From positions 53,762,569 to 53,826,568 of the forward strand of contig CP114481.1 in assembly GCA_027186245.1 (NCBI GenBank): 64,000 bases of DNA. Reading direction: 5' to 3'. This DNA is from Coriaria nepalensis (lineage: Eukaryota; Streptophyta; Magnoliopsida; Cucurbitales; Coriariaceae). The position numbers were made by a program, and so were the translations under genes. Of the stretch, positions 36,192-48,436 are shown in pieces; the first letter of the stretch is position 1; the number at the start of each line of letters is the position of its first letter. The notes under the pieces were generated by a model. That model did no database searches and was not told the origin of the DNA. It was given only the letters and a program-made list of their open reading frames with translations.

Positions 36192-36239
36192 TATATATAT
36201 ATAAGATAGAAGGATTTTCAGGTGGGCATATTCTGAAGT

Positions 36240-36446
36240 ATGTCCATTAACTGAAAAAGTTGAGAAAACATGGAGTGTAGCTTCCAGGCTTCATCTGGTG
36301 AAGTACAGTAGCGAGGGAGGGAGGACGATGGATGAAGAAGAAATGTCCATTAACTGAAAAAGTTGAGAAAACATGGAGAGTAACTTCCAGGCTTCAGCTG
36401 GGGAAGTACTGTAACGAGGGAGAGAGGACGCTGGATGAAGAAGTAA
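36240..36446. repeat. Tandem duplication, 103-base unit, two copies
   Basis: 36240-36342 and 36343-36446 both start ATGTCCATTAACTGAAAAAG and run through CTTCCAGGCTTCA and GATGAAGAAG, with about ten differences. They lie in the upstream flank of the F-box pseudogene. The divergence indicates a fairly old event. Confidence 0.9.
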
Positions 36447-36665
36447 AGGTTTTGGATTTGAAACTACGTTTCTATCCTCGCATTCTCATTTACACCACCG
36501 AAGACTATAGGGGCACTCATGTCTTTGTCTTCTGTTAACATATATATAACTAACAGATGTTTCTTTGCCCAGTTGACATTTGAGGAGGTTGATCAAGGGT
36601 CACGCGCCGTTGACCATCCAATAATATCATGGCACGTAGCGTTGAAAGTTTCGAGTCGCAGCCAT

Positions 36666-38447
36666 TTACCAGCGATCTCCACAAGAGCAAACTCCATGTC
36701 TGAAATGATGAAACCTGGAAGAATCTCTGGCCACAATCGCCCTCCCTTCAATCTTGGAAATCAGCTTCATCACAAAATGGCAGTCAACGCACACTCTCAG
36801 ATTCTTAACAATCATGATCCTACTTCCTTCACTTGTCATCATCAACCCAAATCCAACGGCCAATTTCTCACTATGACTCAAAACCATCTCCTCCTTCATC
36901 CCCTCCTCCACGTTTTGCATCACCATACTTGTATCAGGCACATACCCACCTACTTCCTTCATTTTGCCAACAAATTTTCCCCAGAAAATGTAAATCTCTT
37001 CACTCATAGGATGTGATCTATCTCCTGACTGAAAAACATGAACTTCTCGATCAATCTCAATCCATGTACTTGCTTTCACTTTCCTTATTCCCTTATCTAA
37101 CATCAACTTTCTTACTTTCGCTACGTTTTCCAAGTCCCCAACTAGCCCGTAGAGGTTGGATAGTAACATATACGCCCCAGCTTCTTCGGGTTCTAACTGG
37201 ATTAGTTTTCGAGCAGCATGAAGTGAAAGCTCTATGTTCTTGTGGTAGAAACACGAGCTTAAGAATGCGGTGAGAAGCTTCACGTCAGGCTTTAATGGCA
37301 TTTTTGACATGAACTCGTGGGCTTCGTCGAATTGGCCTGATCTAGCTAGAAGGTCCACCATGCATGTATAATGCTCCATCATGGGATTGATTGAATGGTT
37401 ATGTATCATGGTGTTGAAGTAGCTTCTTCCCTGTTGAACAAGTCCTGCATGACTACATGCATATAAGATGGCCAGGAATGTGATTTTGTTCGGTAAAATG
37501 CCTTCCTTTTGCATTGACTCGAATGCTTCGATTGCTTTAACTCCTAGTCCGTTTTTGCCGTACCCGGAAACTAGACTAGTCCAGGAAATTACATTCCTTA
37601 ATGGCATACTTTGGAAACAATGATATGCATTCTCCATGAGTCCGCATTTTGCGTACATATCAATTATGGCGTTTCCAATTGGTAAAAATGGATCTAAACC
37701 ATTTTTAATCACTAACCCATGAACCTTTTCACCATTGACTAGTGCTGCAAGATTTGCACATATTGAGAGTACACTAACCATTGTCATGATATCAAATTTT
37801 ACTCCTTCCAGTCTCATTCGTTCAAAGAGAATCAATCCGCACCTTCTTCCTTCCGAATTACATGCAAGGCCTGAGATCAATGAATTCCAAGACCCGACAT
37901 CTTTCGCTTCCATTCTGTCGAACAAATTGATTGCTTCAGCTGTTTGGTTGCTATGGCAGAGCCCGTAAATCATGCTGTTGGCTGCAACGACGTCTCTTTG
38001 GGGCATTTCAGCAAACACTTGGTGAGCTTTTTCAATGAAACCGCATTTAGAGTACAGGTGGAGAAGAGAAGTCATCAGAAAGTTGTCTCTGTCAAACCCA
38101 TGTTTGAATATCAGGCAATGGAGCTGCATTCCTCCATGAATGGCCTTTAGCTTTCCACATTCTTTCAATGCTGCTGAAAGAAGGAAGTTTGTAACTTTTA
38201 GCTCGGTTTTATAGAGTTGATGGAACAGAGTAATAGCTTGATGACTTTGCCCTTGATTACTAAGCGAAGTGAAGATCCTTTTAAAATACATATTTACAAA
38301 AAAATTTCCATCAACAGTGAAGCCATGTAGTTTTAAGAGCAAACTGTAGACGGGTGAAATGTAGGGTCCGATTTGTCTAAAGAATAAAGGACATGTCGTC
38401 ATTTCTGGTCTTACCTTTTTCTTCACCACAATGAACAGCGTACACAA
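36666..38447 (-). CDS. PLS-class pentatricopeptide repeat protein with DYW domain
   Basis: Intronless, 593 aa. The organelle-targeting N-terminus probably starts at the second Met (38402: MTTCPLFFRQIG). PPR repeats run from about residue 50 to 430 (e.g. ANSMIYGLCHSNQTAEAINL, IGNAIIDMYAKCGLMENAYH, TSLVSGYGKNGLGVKAIEAF). E/E+ motifs follow (EEAGAYMLLSNLYGLVGDLE). The DYW deaminase keeps the catalytic HSEKLAVGFGLM, the CVDCH zinc site and FHHFRHGVCSC, but ends DRW instead of DYW. Such proteins select a cytidine in plastid or mitochondrial RNA and deaminate it to uridine. I do not know the target of this one. The frame is fully open, so it is probably functional. Confidence 0.9.
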   Translation of the reverse strand: MCTLFIVVKKKVRPEMTTCPLFFRQIGPYISPVYSLLLKLHGFTVDGNFFVNMYFKRIFTSLSNQGQSHQAITLFHQLYKTELKVTNFLLSAALKECGKLKAIHGGMQLHCLIFKHGFDRDNFLMTSLLHLYSKCGFIEKAHQVFAEMPQRDVVAANSMIYGLCHSNQTAEAINLFDRMEAKDVGSWNSLISGLACNSEGRRCGLILFERMRLEGVKFDIMTMVSVLSICANLAALVNGEKVHGLVIKNGLDPFLPIGNAIIDMYAKCGLMENAYHCFQSMPLRNVISWTSLVSGYGKNGLGVKAIEAFESMQKEGILPNKITFLAILYACSHAGLVQQGRSYFNTMIHNHSINPMMEHYTCMVDLLARSGQFDEAHEFMSKMPLKPDVKLLTAFLSSCFYHKNIELSLHAARKLIQLEPEEAGAYMLLSNLYGLVGDLENVAKVRKLMLDKGIRKVKASTWIEIDREVHVFQSGDRSHPMSEEIYIFWGKFVGKMKEVGGYVPDTSMVMQNVEEGMKEEMVLSHSEKLAVGFGLMMTSEGSRIMIVKNLRVCVDCHFVMKLISKIEGRAIVARDSSRFHHFRHGVCSCGDRW

Positions 38448-38718
38448 TGGTCAAACATGTAAAGTCAACGTACATTAAATCCATGTATTAGAAGGCATCC
38501 AACCATAAGCGCTATTATATTCGGTCTTAACTGTAGCTCGTAAAAATCCAAGACCACAGCATTAAGAATACATCTTAAGAAAAAGTTATAATAATAAAAA
38601 AACAGAGACCTCAAAATGTTCAGACAATGGGGGAATCCCAGAAAAAAAAAATATTAATCGATAAGACCATCTCCAATCTTCATCATCTCGATCAAGATCA
38701 TCACCATCATAATCTTCA

Positions 38719-41190
38719 CTACCATAGAATTGGTCTTTCACCATCTGACAGGTCCAAGTGTTTTGAATCTTTGGGCTCAGAAGATTGATTGCTTGAACAC
38801 TCAGACTTACCATCTTCCGATTTAGTTTCAGAATTTTCTTTCTCCGACTTATCTTCATCTTCAGAACTCTCACAAGGGTATTCATTTCTGGGATTATCTT
38901 CAGCTGAGAGCCACAGAACAGCATTGTAAATATATGAGATAAAAGAAAAGTAATTTTGGCAAAAGCATCAACTTTATAAAGGAAATTTATAATTACCATT
39001 TGAATCATCAGTTTCATATTCTGACTCATAACATACACCGTAGAAATCTTCATCATCGACTTGTACCCTGAGCAGAAGATATCCATTAACTTCTATATGG
39101 AAGAGATAGTAAATTATAGACAATTACAAAAATAATGCTTACAAGGGAAATGGATGCAATGCATCTTCTTCTGTAATGTCCATATCATCTTTCACGGTAT
39201 AAAAGTCATATACATACCCATCTGGCATGGCTGTTCAGCAATTTGAGCACACAGAAAGAAACCATCAGGTAGTACTCAATGACATAACTGGAAGATAAAC
39301 ATCTTTTTCCCTCACCACACCCAAAATTCTATAGCTGGAAAAATTAGAAGCTCAGACCCGCCAGATTTTCATTTCTTATTTATTGATAGAAACAGTAGTT
39401 ATAATGATCTTAAGAAAGAACTCAAATTTGCCAAACAACAACCTTGATTGGAAATGTATGATTGTATATCTGGTTCAATCTCTGCGGCGGCATCTGGGAT
39501 GAACTCTCTTAGTAAAGGCAGATAATTAGATAAAGCCTTCTGATCCTCAGGAGATATATCTCTGCAGTCAAATCATAGACAAAAACATTTTCTAACATGA
39601 AGTTTAAAAGTTGGATAAAAAGAGTTCATAATAACAAAAACTTACTCTGGCTGCTGCCTTTCATCATCATCAACACGCATGACATCATAGAAACGAAATG
39701 ATCCATTTAACTCATCATTAGCCCCTCTTCTGCTTCTCCAAATTTGATAAAAACGTGCATTTTTTGCCAAAGCCTGAAATAAACGATTTTTAATAAAATA
39801 AGTTCACATTTCTACCAACTTCAGCTTGGAGTATAATATATTCTGATATTGCATCATGCTGGCAACCGCAAGTCCAACTTACCTCTTGCTCTTGTCTGGC
39901 TTTAGCCAACCGCTGATCCTGCTTCCGCGGAAAATATATTATGATGTAACTATAGTGTTAGATACGAAGAGAAAATAGCATAGTGTTAGATGCAAAGAAA
40001 AAATAGCAGGAACACAGGGAGAAGGCAGGAAAGCAGGAAAGCAGAAAAGAGTGTGCCCACACTTACAGAAAAAGAGAGAGACAGCTTACATTATCCTGTT
40101 TGAAATATCTCCTCCGTTCCTCACTCTTTGCTTTAGTTTCGACAGTATCCAAGGATTTAGGCTCCTAGGAAAAAAAATTTAAAAAAAAAAAAACCCCCAC
40201 TAAGTAAGATAATTCCCCGAGTCACCTAAGAATTCAAGTAGACATGATATAAAGTGCACTTTCTAGAGGGAGAACAAAATGGGTTTAACAAATTTTGTTC
40301 TCGAACACATGAGCACTCACCAAAAAGTGAGAAGAGCGACAAAAGACAATAGCACTCACCACAAATGACTGTACGATATCAAGGGTGGCCTCTGAGCTTC
40401 TGACTGTCTCCACATGCTGTACAAAGACCTTTGTCTTCAATTCCTCTGATAAAGGTAAAACTACAATTATAACAGGCAAGATTGATATACATATATTTAA
40501 GCCATTACTCGGATCAATGTCCTTGTGAAAGCCAATAAGGAGAACCACAATATCGCTATCAATTCCTTCTTTTACAGTTCTACAATGTACTTAAATTCCC
40601 AAAATAATATAAATTAACTATCTAATTACTTCATGCAAAAATAACCCACAAATGAGATTGATTCAGGTCGGGGGGGGGGGGGGGGGGGAAAGGTAGAATC
40701 GTAAATACCAGCACCGTACCTTTTCTAGATGATGAATCAGAAACTGATAAATTCCCAAAATCGACAAGCGTCCGCTTCAGTGGCCTCTCGCTGATTTGAA
40801 GCCCTAATATTGAGTAAATAAATATCTCCAAGCTTAAATACTACATGTTCGGCAATGCCATTCCTAAAAAAACTTCAATCGCCTAACATTTGATATAAGG
40901 AAATGGAAATATTTTGAGCCTGCTAATTGGAAATAGGCGTTGCAGTAGCAGTATGAATATGAATACAGCTCCCTTAATTGCTAACCAGGCCATGACCAAA
41001 ACAAACTGAGCAGAAAGAGATGAAAAATAGAAAGATAAATGACGGAAGATAAAAAAAAAAAAAAAAAAACCCCTAATTCACAGAAAGCATCGAGTGCAGA
41101 CTGAGAAGCTTTGCGCTTGATCCTAACAGCCACCGGCTTCGACTCGGCGGGTTCAGGCAGAGGCGAAGAGCTCTCGCCGATCGTCGTCAT
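38719..41190 (-). CDS. RDM4: RDM4/DMS4 (IWR1-type transcription factor, RNA polymerase assembly/import)
   Basis: Ten exons: 41082-41190, 40720-40803, 40360-40445, 40090-40164, 39883-39918, 39646-39773, 39443-39561, 39143-39230, 38997-39067 and 38719-38903. All phases agree, giving 326 aa. Landmarks: PVAVRIKRKASQSALDAF, LQISERPLKRTLVDFGNL, KARQEQEALAKNARFYQIWR, ISPEDQKALSNYLPLLREFI, and the Iwr1 motif DGYVYDFYTVKDDMDITEED followed by the acidic DDEDFYGVCYESEYETDD. RDM4 binds RNA polymerases II, IV and V and is needed for RNA-directed DNA methylation, development and cold tolerance. The predicted end (GERPILW) is odd; an acidic tail with DDEDWRWSYR lies one frame away (see findings). A poly(G) run of 19 lies in intron 2. 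Arabidopsis RDM4 is near CIPK11 and OFP2. Confidence 0.9.
40670..40688 (+). repeat. Poly(G) run of about 19 bases in an RDM4 intron
   Basis: Uninterrupted G tract on the plus strand, poly(C) in the RDM4 pre-mRNA, between exons 2 and 3. Such tracts are prone to length errors in sequencing. Confidence 0.9.
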
Positions 41191-41199
41191 AAGCTCCTT

Positions 41200-43195
41200 G
41201 TTGATTGGAAGATTTCTACAACCACAAGGCGGGTAATTTTTGGAGGGCAAAGGAAAGGGCCTTGCCTTAGCCCAAACAAACAAATAAATATGGGCCATTA
41301 GCCCAATGGAAACAAAAGAAAAAACCCAACCGGTTGAGCCTGAACGAGCCCAATTTGAACCCAAAAGTGAATTATTAATGATCATATATGTGACAAATAC
41401 TTTGAGGATGATTGACACCTCAATCAAATCGACGAACAGTATTAATGTACAAGCTGTCACCAATTATTAACATAACTTATTTCCCGACAAGAAGTCGATT
41501 TGATTTATAGGCCTCACCTTACTTACCGCTCTTTCTTTTAGCTTTTTGACAAGTTGATGACTCGGACGTTTCAAATCAATATTAGAAGTAAATTTAAGTC
41601 GGCGTAATTCGAATTTAAATTGATCTTATAATTTTTAATTATTTAATATATTTAAAATAATTAATAATAAATTTTTACTATATACTTTAAATATATTAAA
41701 TCAATTATAAAATTATAAAATCAAATATTTAATTAATTAATATATTATAATTTTACTTAAAATTTGACTATAATAATTATCTCAAAAGAATCTTTGAATT
41801 TTATGGAGAAGCCTTTGGTGGCTTAAGCACAATTTAACACGTGATGATATGTATTAGCATTTATAATATATGGTTTGAAATTCACATCATCACATTTTTG
41901 GATCGACTCAATTAAATACAAAAAAGCTAGAGGCTGCTTGTCAATATTGTGGCGCCCATTTATACATATATATATATATATATATGCATGGACACTAATT
42001 GAAGTTCCGATACTTTTATAAGATCCATATTATATAATATATAGTTATAATACTAATTGAACGATATTATTGGTTGGAAAAGTATGCCTACCTAAAGTGT
42101 ATCAACTCTAAAGTGTATGATAATTTATTACCATAAATTATAACCCGTATTAACATAATTTTACCTCTAAAATTTTTTAATGGAAAACTATTATAGTCAA
42201 CCTCTTCAAATCAGTCCAAATTGGCTGATGAACTAAAAGCTTGATGTATGTATAGCTACCTAAGCTATACCTAGTTAGCAGTAATAAATAAAGCTAAGTT
42301 AGAATATGCAATAAGCAAAAATTTTCTTTCACTGTCAGTCAACGGTGATGTGCGACTAACATCGATCCTGCTGTTCGTATTTTTTCTCTTTATAGCCATC
42401 AGAAAAATTTATAAACATAGATATATATATATATATATATATATATAATCACGTTTAAATGTGAATACATTATATATAATGTGATCATTACGTTACGTAT
42501 AGTATAGTATAATTGAATACGTATTAGTTACAGAAATGTAATAATCATTTCATAGTTCCAGAAATGTATATATGATATGATTGTTAGTAGTATACAATAG
42601 CGGCATGCCAATAATAATATATAAGCATATATAATACCAAAATGAAAAGATTAATTTCAATCCCGACCAGATAAGATTTGAGGAGTTTCTTGTAACTTTT
42701 TAACTTTTGAATTGTCAAGTATTTTCAAACGTGATCTCCAGCCTCAACAACTCCAGGAAATTAAGTGAATGTGCCTAACCAGGATCACGTTTTAGACCTC
42801 ATCAACCCAACTGTTCGACCGAGATAGCTACAAAAGGTAGATTCACTTCATCTTCACGTATATACGTGTTTGATGACTTTTTAGCTTTATAATAACATAC
42901 CAAATGTCTATCTATCAATCAATCAAAGTCTCGTTCCTTAACCCCCCCCTCATTCATTCACCCACCCTCTTTTAAGTCTAGACGTAGAAATTTCCATTGT
43001 TCCAATGCCATGCATACTAAGTCTTCTCCCGTAATTAACAACTAATTGACAGGCCGAGAGACATGTTCTTATTCTTATCCCTATATATATCTATTATCAA
43101 ACACAACTCTAAGACACAACACAAACACACTCGTAAAACCTCGTAAGAAATTAGTTCTAGATTGCTCTTGACAAGTTCTAAATCCAAAAAAAAAA
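41200..43195. other. Intergenic between RDM4 and peroxidase
   Basis: RDM4 promoter/5' UTR, then very AT-rich DNA with (AT)n runs at about 41960-41983 and 42420-42447. No supportable gene. The peroxidase TATA box (TATATATATC, 43082-43091) lies about 110 bases before its start codon. Confidence 0.5.
43082..43091 (+). promoter_or_regulatory. TATA box of the peroxidase gene
   Basis: CTATATATATCTA at about 43081-43093, followed by an ACACAAC-rich leader and the ATG at 43200. Position and sequence fit a plant core promoter. Confidence 0.6.
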
Positions 43196-43199
43196 TAAA

Positions 43200-44472
<1,273 letters not shown>

Positions 44473-44479
44473 TATGTAT

Positions 44480-45570
44480 CAATAATTAGTTTTATTTTGT
44501 TTTGTTTCGCTTTGTTCTTTTTTTTTTTTGTTTGTTTCTTGGTCTGTTTTCTTACATAAAGTTATATTTATTTCGTAATTAAGGTTTAAGTGTGTTTCAA
44601 AGTTTAGGTGAGGTTGTTCGATGGTAAATTATGAATACAAATTTCATGTATGGACTTTTTTTTTTTTTTTTTTTTTCACGGTGAGATGTCTTTTCTTCTT
44701 TTTTTAATCACCATCGTGAAATAAAATAATAATAATAATAATAATAAAAACAAAAATATAAATAAGTTATTAAATGGATTACATTTAATATAATAATAAT
44801 ATCTAATTTGTACAATAAATTATTAATCGGATTAGTTAAGAGGGTTGAAAGAGAGATCTAGCAAGGAAGCATAGCGATAGGAGGATGAAAAGGCAACTAC
44901 TAGTGATCCGGTTACTTAACTTAATTGAGATGATAAGGAAAGATTGAAAAGCTTATCCAGTTAGGATGGCCCGGCAAGCATATAAGATTATAATATGCAA
45001 ATTAAGGTCAGAGCTTTGTGGCCAATTACTACTCTACTTGCCGACAAAACTTCATAAACATTGTCTTTCATTCCTTTGTCTATTTCAATTGTTGTGCTTT
45101 CTTAAATTGCATACCTATACAAGGGTTCAAGTTTCGATCGATATTTGCGGAGTTGATTACCCCTCTCGAAAACGAAGATTTGAAGTGGTCTATAATTTAC
45201 TGAGTACTCGGTATAACTCACGCATTCGTGCCTTACATACAACTCGGATTTCAAACACTCATGAACCAGAAGTACATGCTTAGAGATAGTACTTGTGTGT
45301 TCGAAAGCCGTAAGGGGGGGAAAAAACAATCACATCTTAAATATCACAATGAGCTGGGTAGGTACATTAATTGAACTGAAGATGTATAATCAAAATTACG
45401 TTTTACTTATAGTTAGATATATATACTATTTAGATATCTAATATCACAATTTGTAGATACCATACCCGGATCAATTCATGAGCTATTTATTTCTGTATAT
45501 TCGGCCTAGTTCGTGTAGTCGGATTCCTTACTAAAGTGAACTACTTTGTCGGTGTTACTATTTAGACAGT
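44480..45570. other. Intergenic after the peroxidase
   Basis: The peroxidase 3' UTR with T-rich tracts (44519-44530, 44656-44677) and an (AAT)n run (about 44727-44747). The open frames near 44966-45329 overlap each other on both strands and show no domain; I do not call a gene. Confidence 0.45.
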
Positions 45571-45577
45571 CGACCGT

Positions 45578-46033
45578 TCACATGATGACTTCCACGGGGT
45601 ACATGCTCAGAGGGGAAGCCGGGACGGACTTGGATGAATATTCTCGGGACAGCAGCAGCGGCCGAGGCAGAATAATTGGTTTTCTCGTCACGATTTGTCG
45701 ACGCTTGGAGTTGGAAAAAATATATTTGAGAACATTAGCAGCCAACTTGGATGGAATCATGATCTTCTTATAAAGGGGAGACTTCTTTGGAAGAGGAGTA
45801 GTAGTAGCCATAAAGTAGGAAGGAGGGGGTGTGAGAGGAATAGCAGCGAAATTAGGACTAGTTCTGGCAGGGAGAAATCGGACTTTAGGCGTACCGGGTT
45901 CTGATTCCCACATGAAAGGAATCGAAACCAAACATCTTCCTCCTTCATGATCGCTCTTATGTTCTTCCATATATGACCATGCTTTTTCACGTTTCAACTT
46001 CACACCATCATCCGAGCAAGCTGTTGTCGCCAT
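45578..46033 (-). CDS. Small DUF688-like plant protein
   Basis: Intronless, 151 aa. Residues 36-51 (VSIPFMWESEPGTPKVRF type) are the hallmark of the DUF688 family of plant proteins (VPF-WE--PGTPK). The family is Pro/Ser-rich and of unknown function. The remainder has PPSYF and PLPKKSPLYKK, a basic stretch (SNSKRRQIVTRKP) and a Ser/Pro tail. There is no signal peptide, so it is probably soluble or nuclear. The start at 46033 (MATTACSDDG) is the first Met. Confidence 0.7.
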   Translation of the reverse strand: MATTACSDDGVKLKREKAWSYMEEHKSDHEGGRCLVSIPFMWESEPGTPKVRFLPARTSPNFAAIPLTPPPSYFMATTTPLPKKSPLYKKIMIPSKLAANVLKYIFSNSKRRQIVTRKPIILPRPLLLSREYSSKSVPASPLSMYPVEVIM

Positions 46034-46039
46034 TTTCTA

Positions 46040-47365
46040 ACCAGGCTACCTTCACTTCTTAAGTATATATTAGCTCAACAAGTTCAGTTTTGATCATGCA
46101 GCCATGTTTTCTATATTTATGGTCACAATTTTTGTCACTCGCTCTAAAAGTCTAAAACCAAAAGCAGCTTGAAAAAGTCTTGTATAGTTTGTAAATTAAT
46201 TTGATTATAGATGACGAATGGATTGCATGCTACACATTTTTTTTTTTTTTGTTGGCCAATAGCATGCTCGCTCAACCAAATCAAATTGAGTTGTTCAACA
46301 TCATATGTGATATACTTCTGACTTTAGAACAAAAAGTATTAAAATATGACACATTCGTGAATTGCAACATGACATACTTAAATTTCAAAGCTAAAGTTAG
46401 GAAGAAATTAGTTAGACAAAAAAATATTATATAAAATTAGTTTTTTTTTTTTTTAAAATTTTAAGAATTTATTTATAAATATTTAGTAATTTTAAAGTAA
46501 ATTTTTTAATTATAATAAAGTTTAGGAAGATCAATTTAAAGGGTTTTTATATATATATATATATATATTATAATTATGATAAATTTTGAATTTCATATAT
46601 TATATATCCTTTCATACATTTATTATTATAAATTAATAGTTTAAAGTTTGCGTTACCGTACACCTATCTACTTACAAGAATTTTTCTTAAAATGTAAAAC
46701 GTTTTCCATTAGTAGCAAAAGCGACACTTATAGTAGTTACTTGGGCCACTTGGCCCATACAAACGACATATCGTTCATTTTTCAGTGAAATATGAATCGT
46801 TGACGGTTAGGAAGGAAGACTCTCAAGCCTTAAACATTGTTTTTTAATCGTCAGAAATTGATTCTGCCCATCCTCATTGATGATCCACGTATCCGCGCGA
46901 AAATGGATCTCTTTCCTATGCTTTGATCCTTCATCCATGCTTGTATTCAACCAAAAATTGGCCCAAAAAAAAAACTTGTGGCCCATGAAGAAGAAAAAAA
47001 ACATGTGGCGGTTTGGCGAACAAAAGAGAGAAGAAAAAAAACGGTTTAAAATAGATTCGTATGAGCTGTCGCAGGATCTCCGTTGGATTTTAATATTGTA
47101 GGGAACGAGGCGAGATTACAATAGCGCTCATGCTTTTTAACGTAGGTACGCCCGTAAGGGTTACGATTACTGTCTCATGGTGCGTGGTCACTTGTCAGCC
47201 AGGGAGCTACTTAGGTAGGTGGGCTTATAAGTAAGTCATGGCCAGGCCCACCTACTCAATATCTACCGGCCCAAGGATTCAACCCGGATTCAAGTGTTAA
47301 GGGGGAAAAAAAAACAAATCAAATTTCAATTTGGCCTAAAAAAGAACAGATCAAAATTACAAAGG
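46040..47365. other. Intergenic between the DUF688-like gene and CIPK10-like gene
   Basis: AT-rich, with T/A homopolymer runs (about 46240, 46440) and (AT)n at about 46549-46568. No supportable gene. From about 47000 the composition becomes more balanced, probably promoter DNA of the CIPK. Confidence 0.45.
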
Positions 47366-47369
47366 CCTA

Positions 47370-48436
47370 ATTCCATGGCACCTGCGACTGCGAGTATGCC
47401 ATGAAGATCTTCTCTGTCCGCCTCTCGTTTGTCGACCCAATCGGTAAGTTTCTCTGAATAAAGAAGCTGTTGCGTTAGGGTTCAAGAATTTAGCTGGACT
47501 TTTTACACATAAATTTTCTGCTTGGCTGAAAATCTGGATGTGATTCTGTGTTGACTTCTTTTCTTTTAGATTACGCTGTTACCAGATTTCTTCCATGAAT
47601 AATCCTTTTTTTTTTTTTTTGTCTTTTCTTCCTTATCATCTCTGTTTAGACTTCTGAGACTCTGATTTTGAATAAAACTTTTCAAATTTCCAATTGTAAT
47701 CCTTATGGATTCATGTTTGTATCATATAAACAAATGGAGAAAGCTTTTGCTTTGTAAACATAGAGGAAGGAGGCCAAGAGAAAGATTTTCTGAAACTCAC
47801 CTGAAAATTCTCATTGTTTTATTTATTATTATTTTTTTCTTCCTTTTGGTTTGAATATGAGGTCAATATGGTTTGAACTTATCAAAGTCGATTGCTTGGA
47901 AATTTCGTCCATTGAGAACGTAGATTGTTCATGATTGATATATAAATCCATGCATTTTATAAAGTCTCAATCTGCATTTGGTCTTTATGCTTTTGTTAAT
48001 TTTCTTTTGTTCATAGGTTACAAACTCATTGAAAAAACTTCTACCGAAGGGTCTGAAGACTGAAATTACTGTTTCTCCTACCCACACTTTTCAAATCCTC
48101 TAGTTGATCTCAGAAAGAGAGATCCGGGGAATGCTGAAAGATGTGCTTGAGTGTGCATGATTCTGTTTCAGAAATTCCAGAGGATGCTTCTTTAATAGAG
48201 CTTCCCCTTCTTGTATTAGAGAAGACTAGCTCTATCTCTGGAGATCTACACTGCATGGTTTCTCACTGTGTCCAAGAGCAGGACATGCTTGCACCCTACT
48301 TCAAGGTCCGCAGTCTGTGCGAGGTCGGTTGAGTTACTTTTGTAACTCTTAGCTCCTGCATAATAAATATTAGGTCATATTTATCATATAAGCAGGAGGA
48401 GGAAGTAGTATTTTATTGTCTGTTTGGTGTTGAAGC
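47370..48436 (+). promoter_or_regulatory. 5' UTR of the CIPK10-like gene, with leader intron and uORFs
   Basis: A donor (TCG/GTAAGTTTC) at 47443/47444 and an acceptor (TTCATAG/G) at 48016/48017 define a probable leader intron of about 570 bases. The spliced leader contains short upstream ORFs: MAPATASMP near 47374, MLKDVLECA near 48131, and a 63-codon one at 48141-48332 starting MCLSVHDSVSEIPEDA. The last ends about 100 bases before the kinase ATG. Splicing and uORF use are inferred from sequence only. Confidence 0.5.

Noticed and set aside
36519..37016. 165-codon frame on the plus strand
   Set aside because: It is antisense to the conserved DYW domain of the PPR gene on the minus strand.
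44966..45329. Overlapping frames after the peroxidase
   Set aside because: Mutually overlapping on both strands with no family signature.
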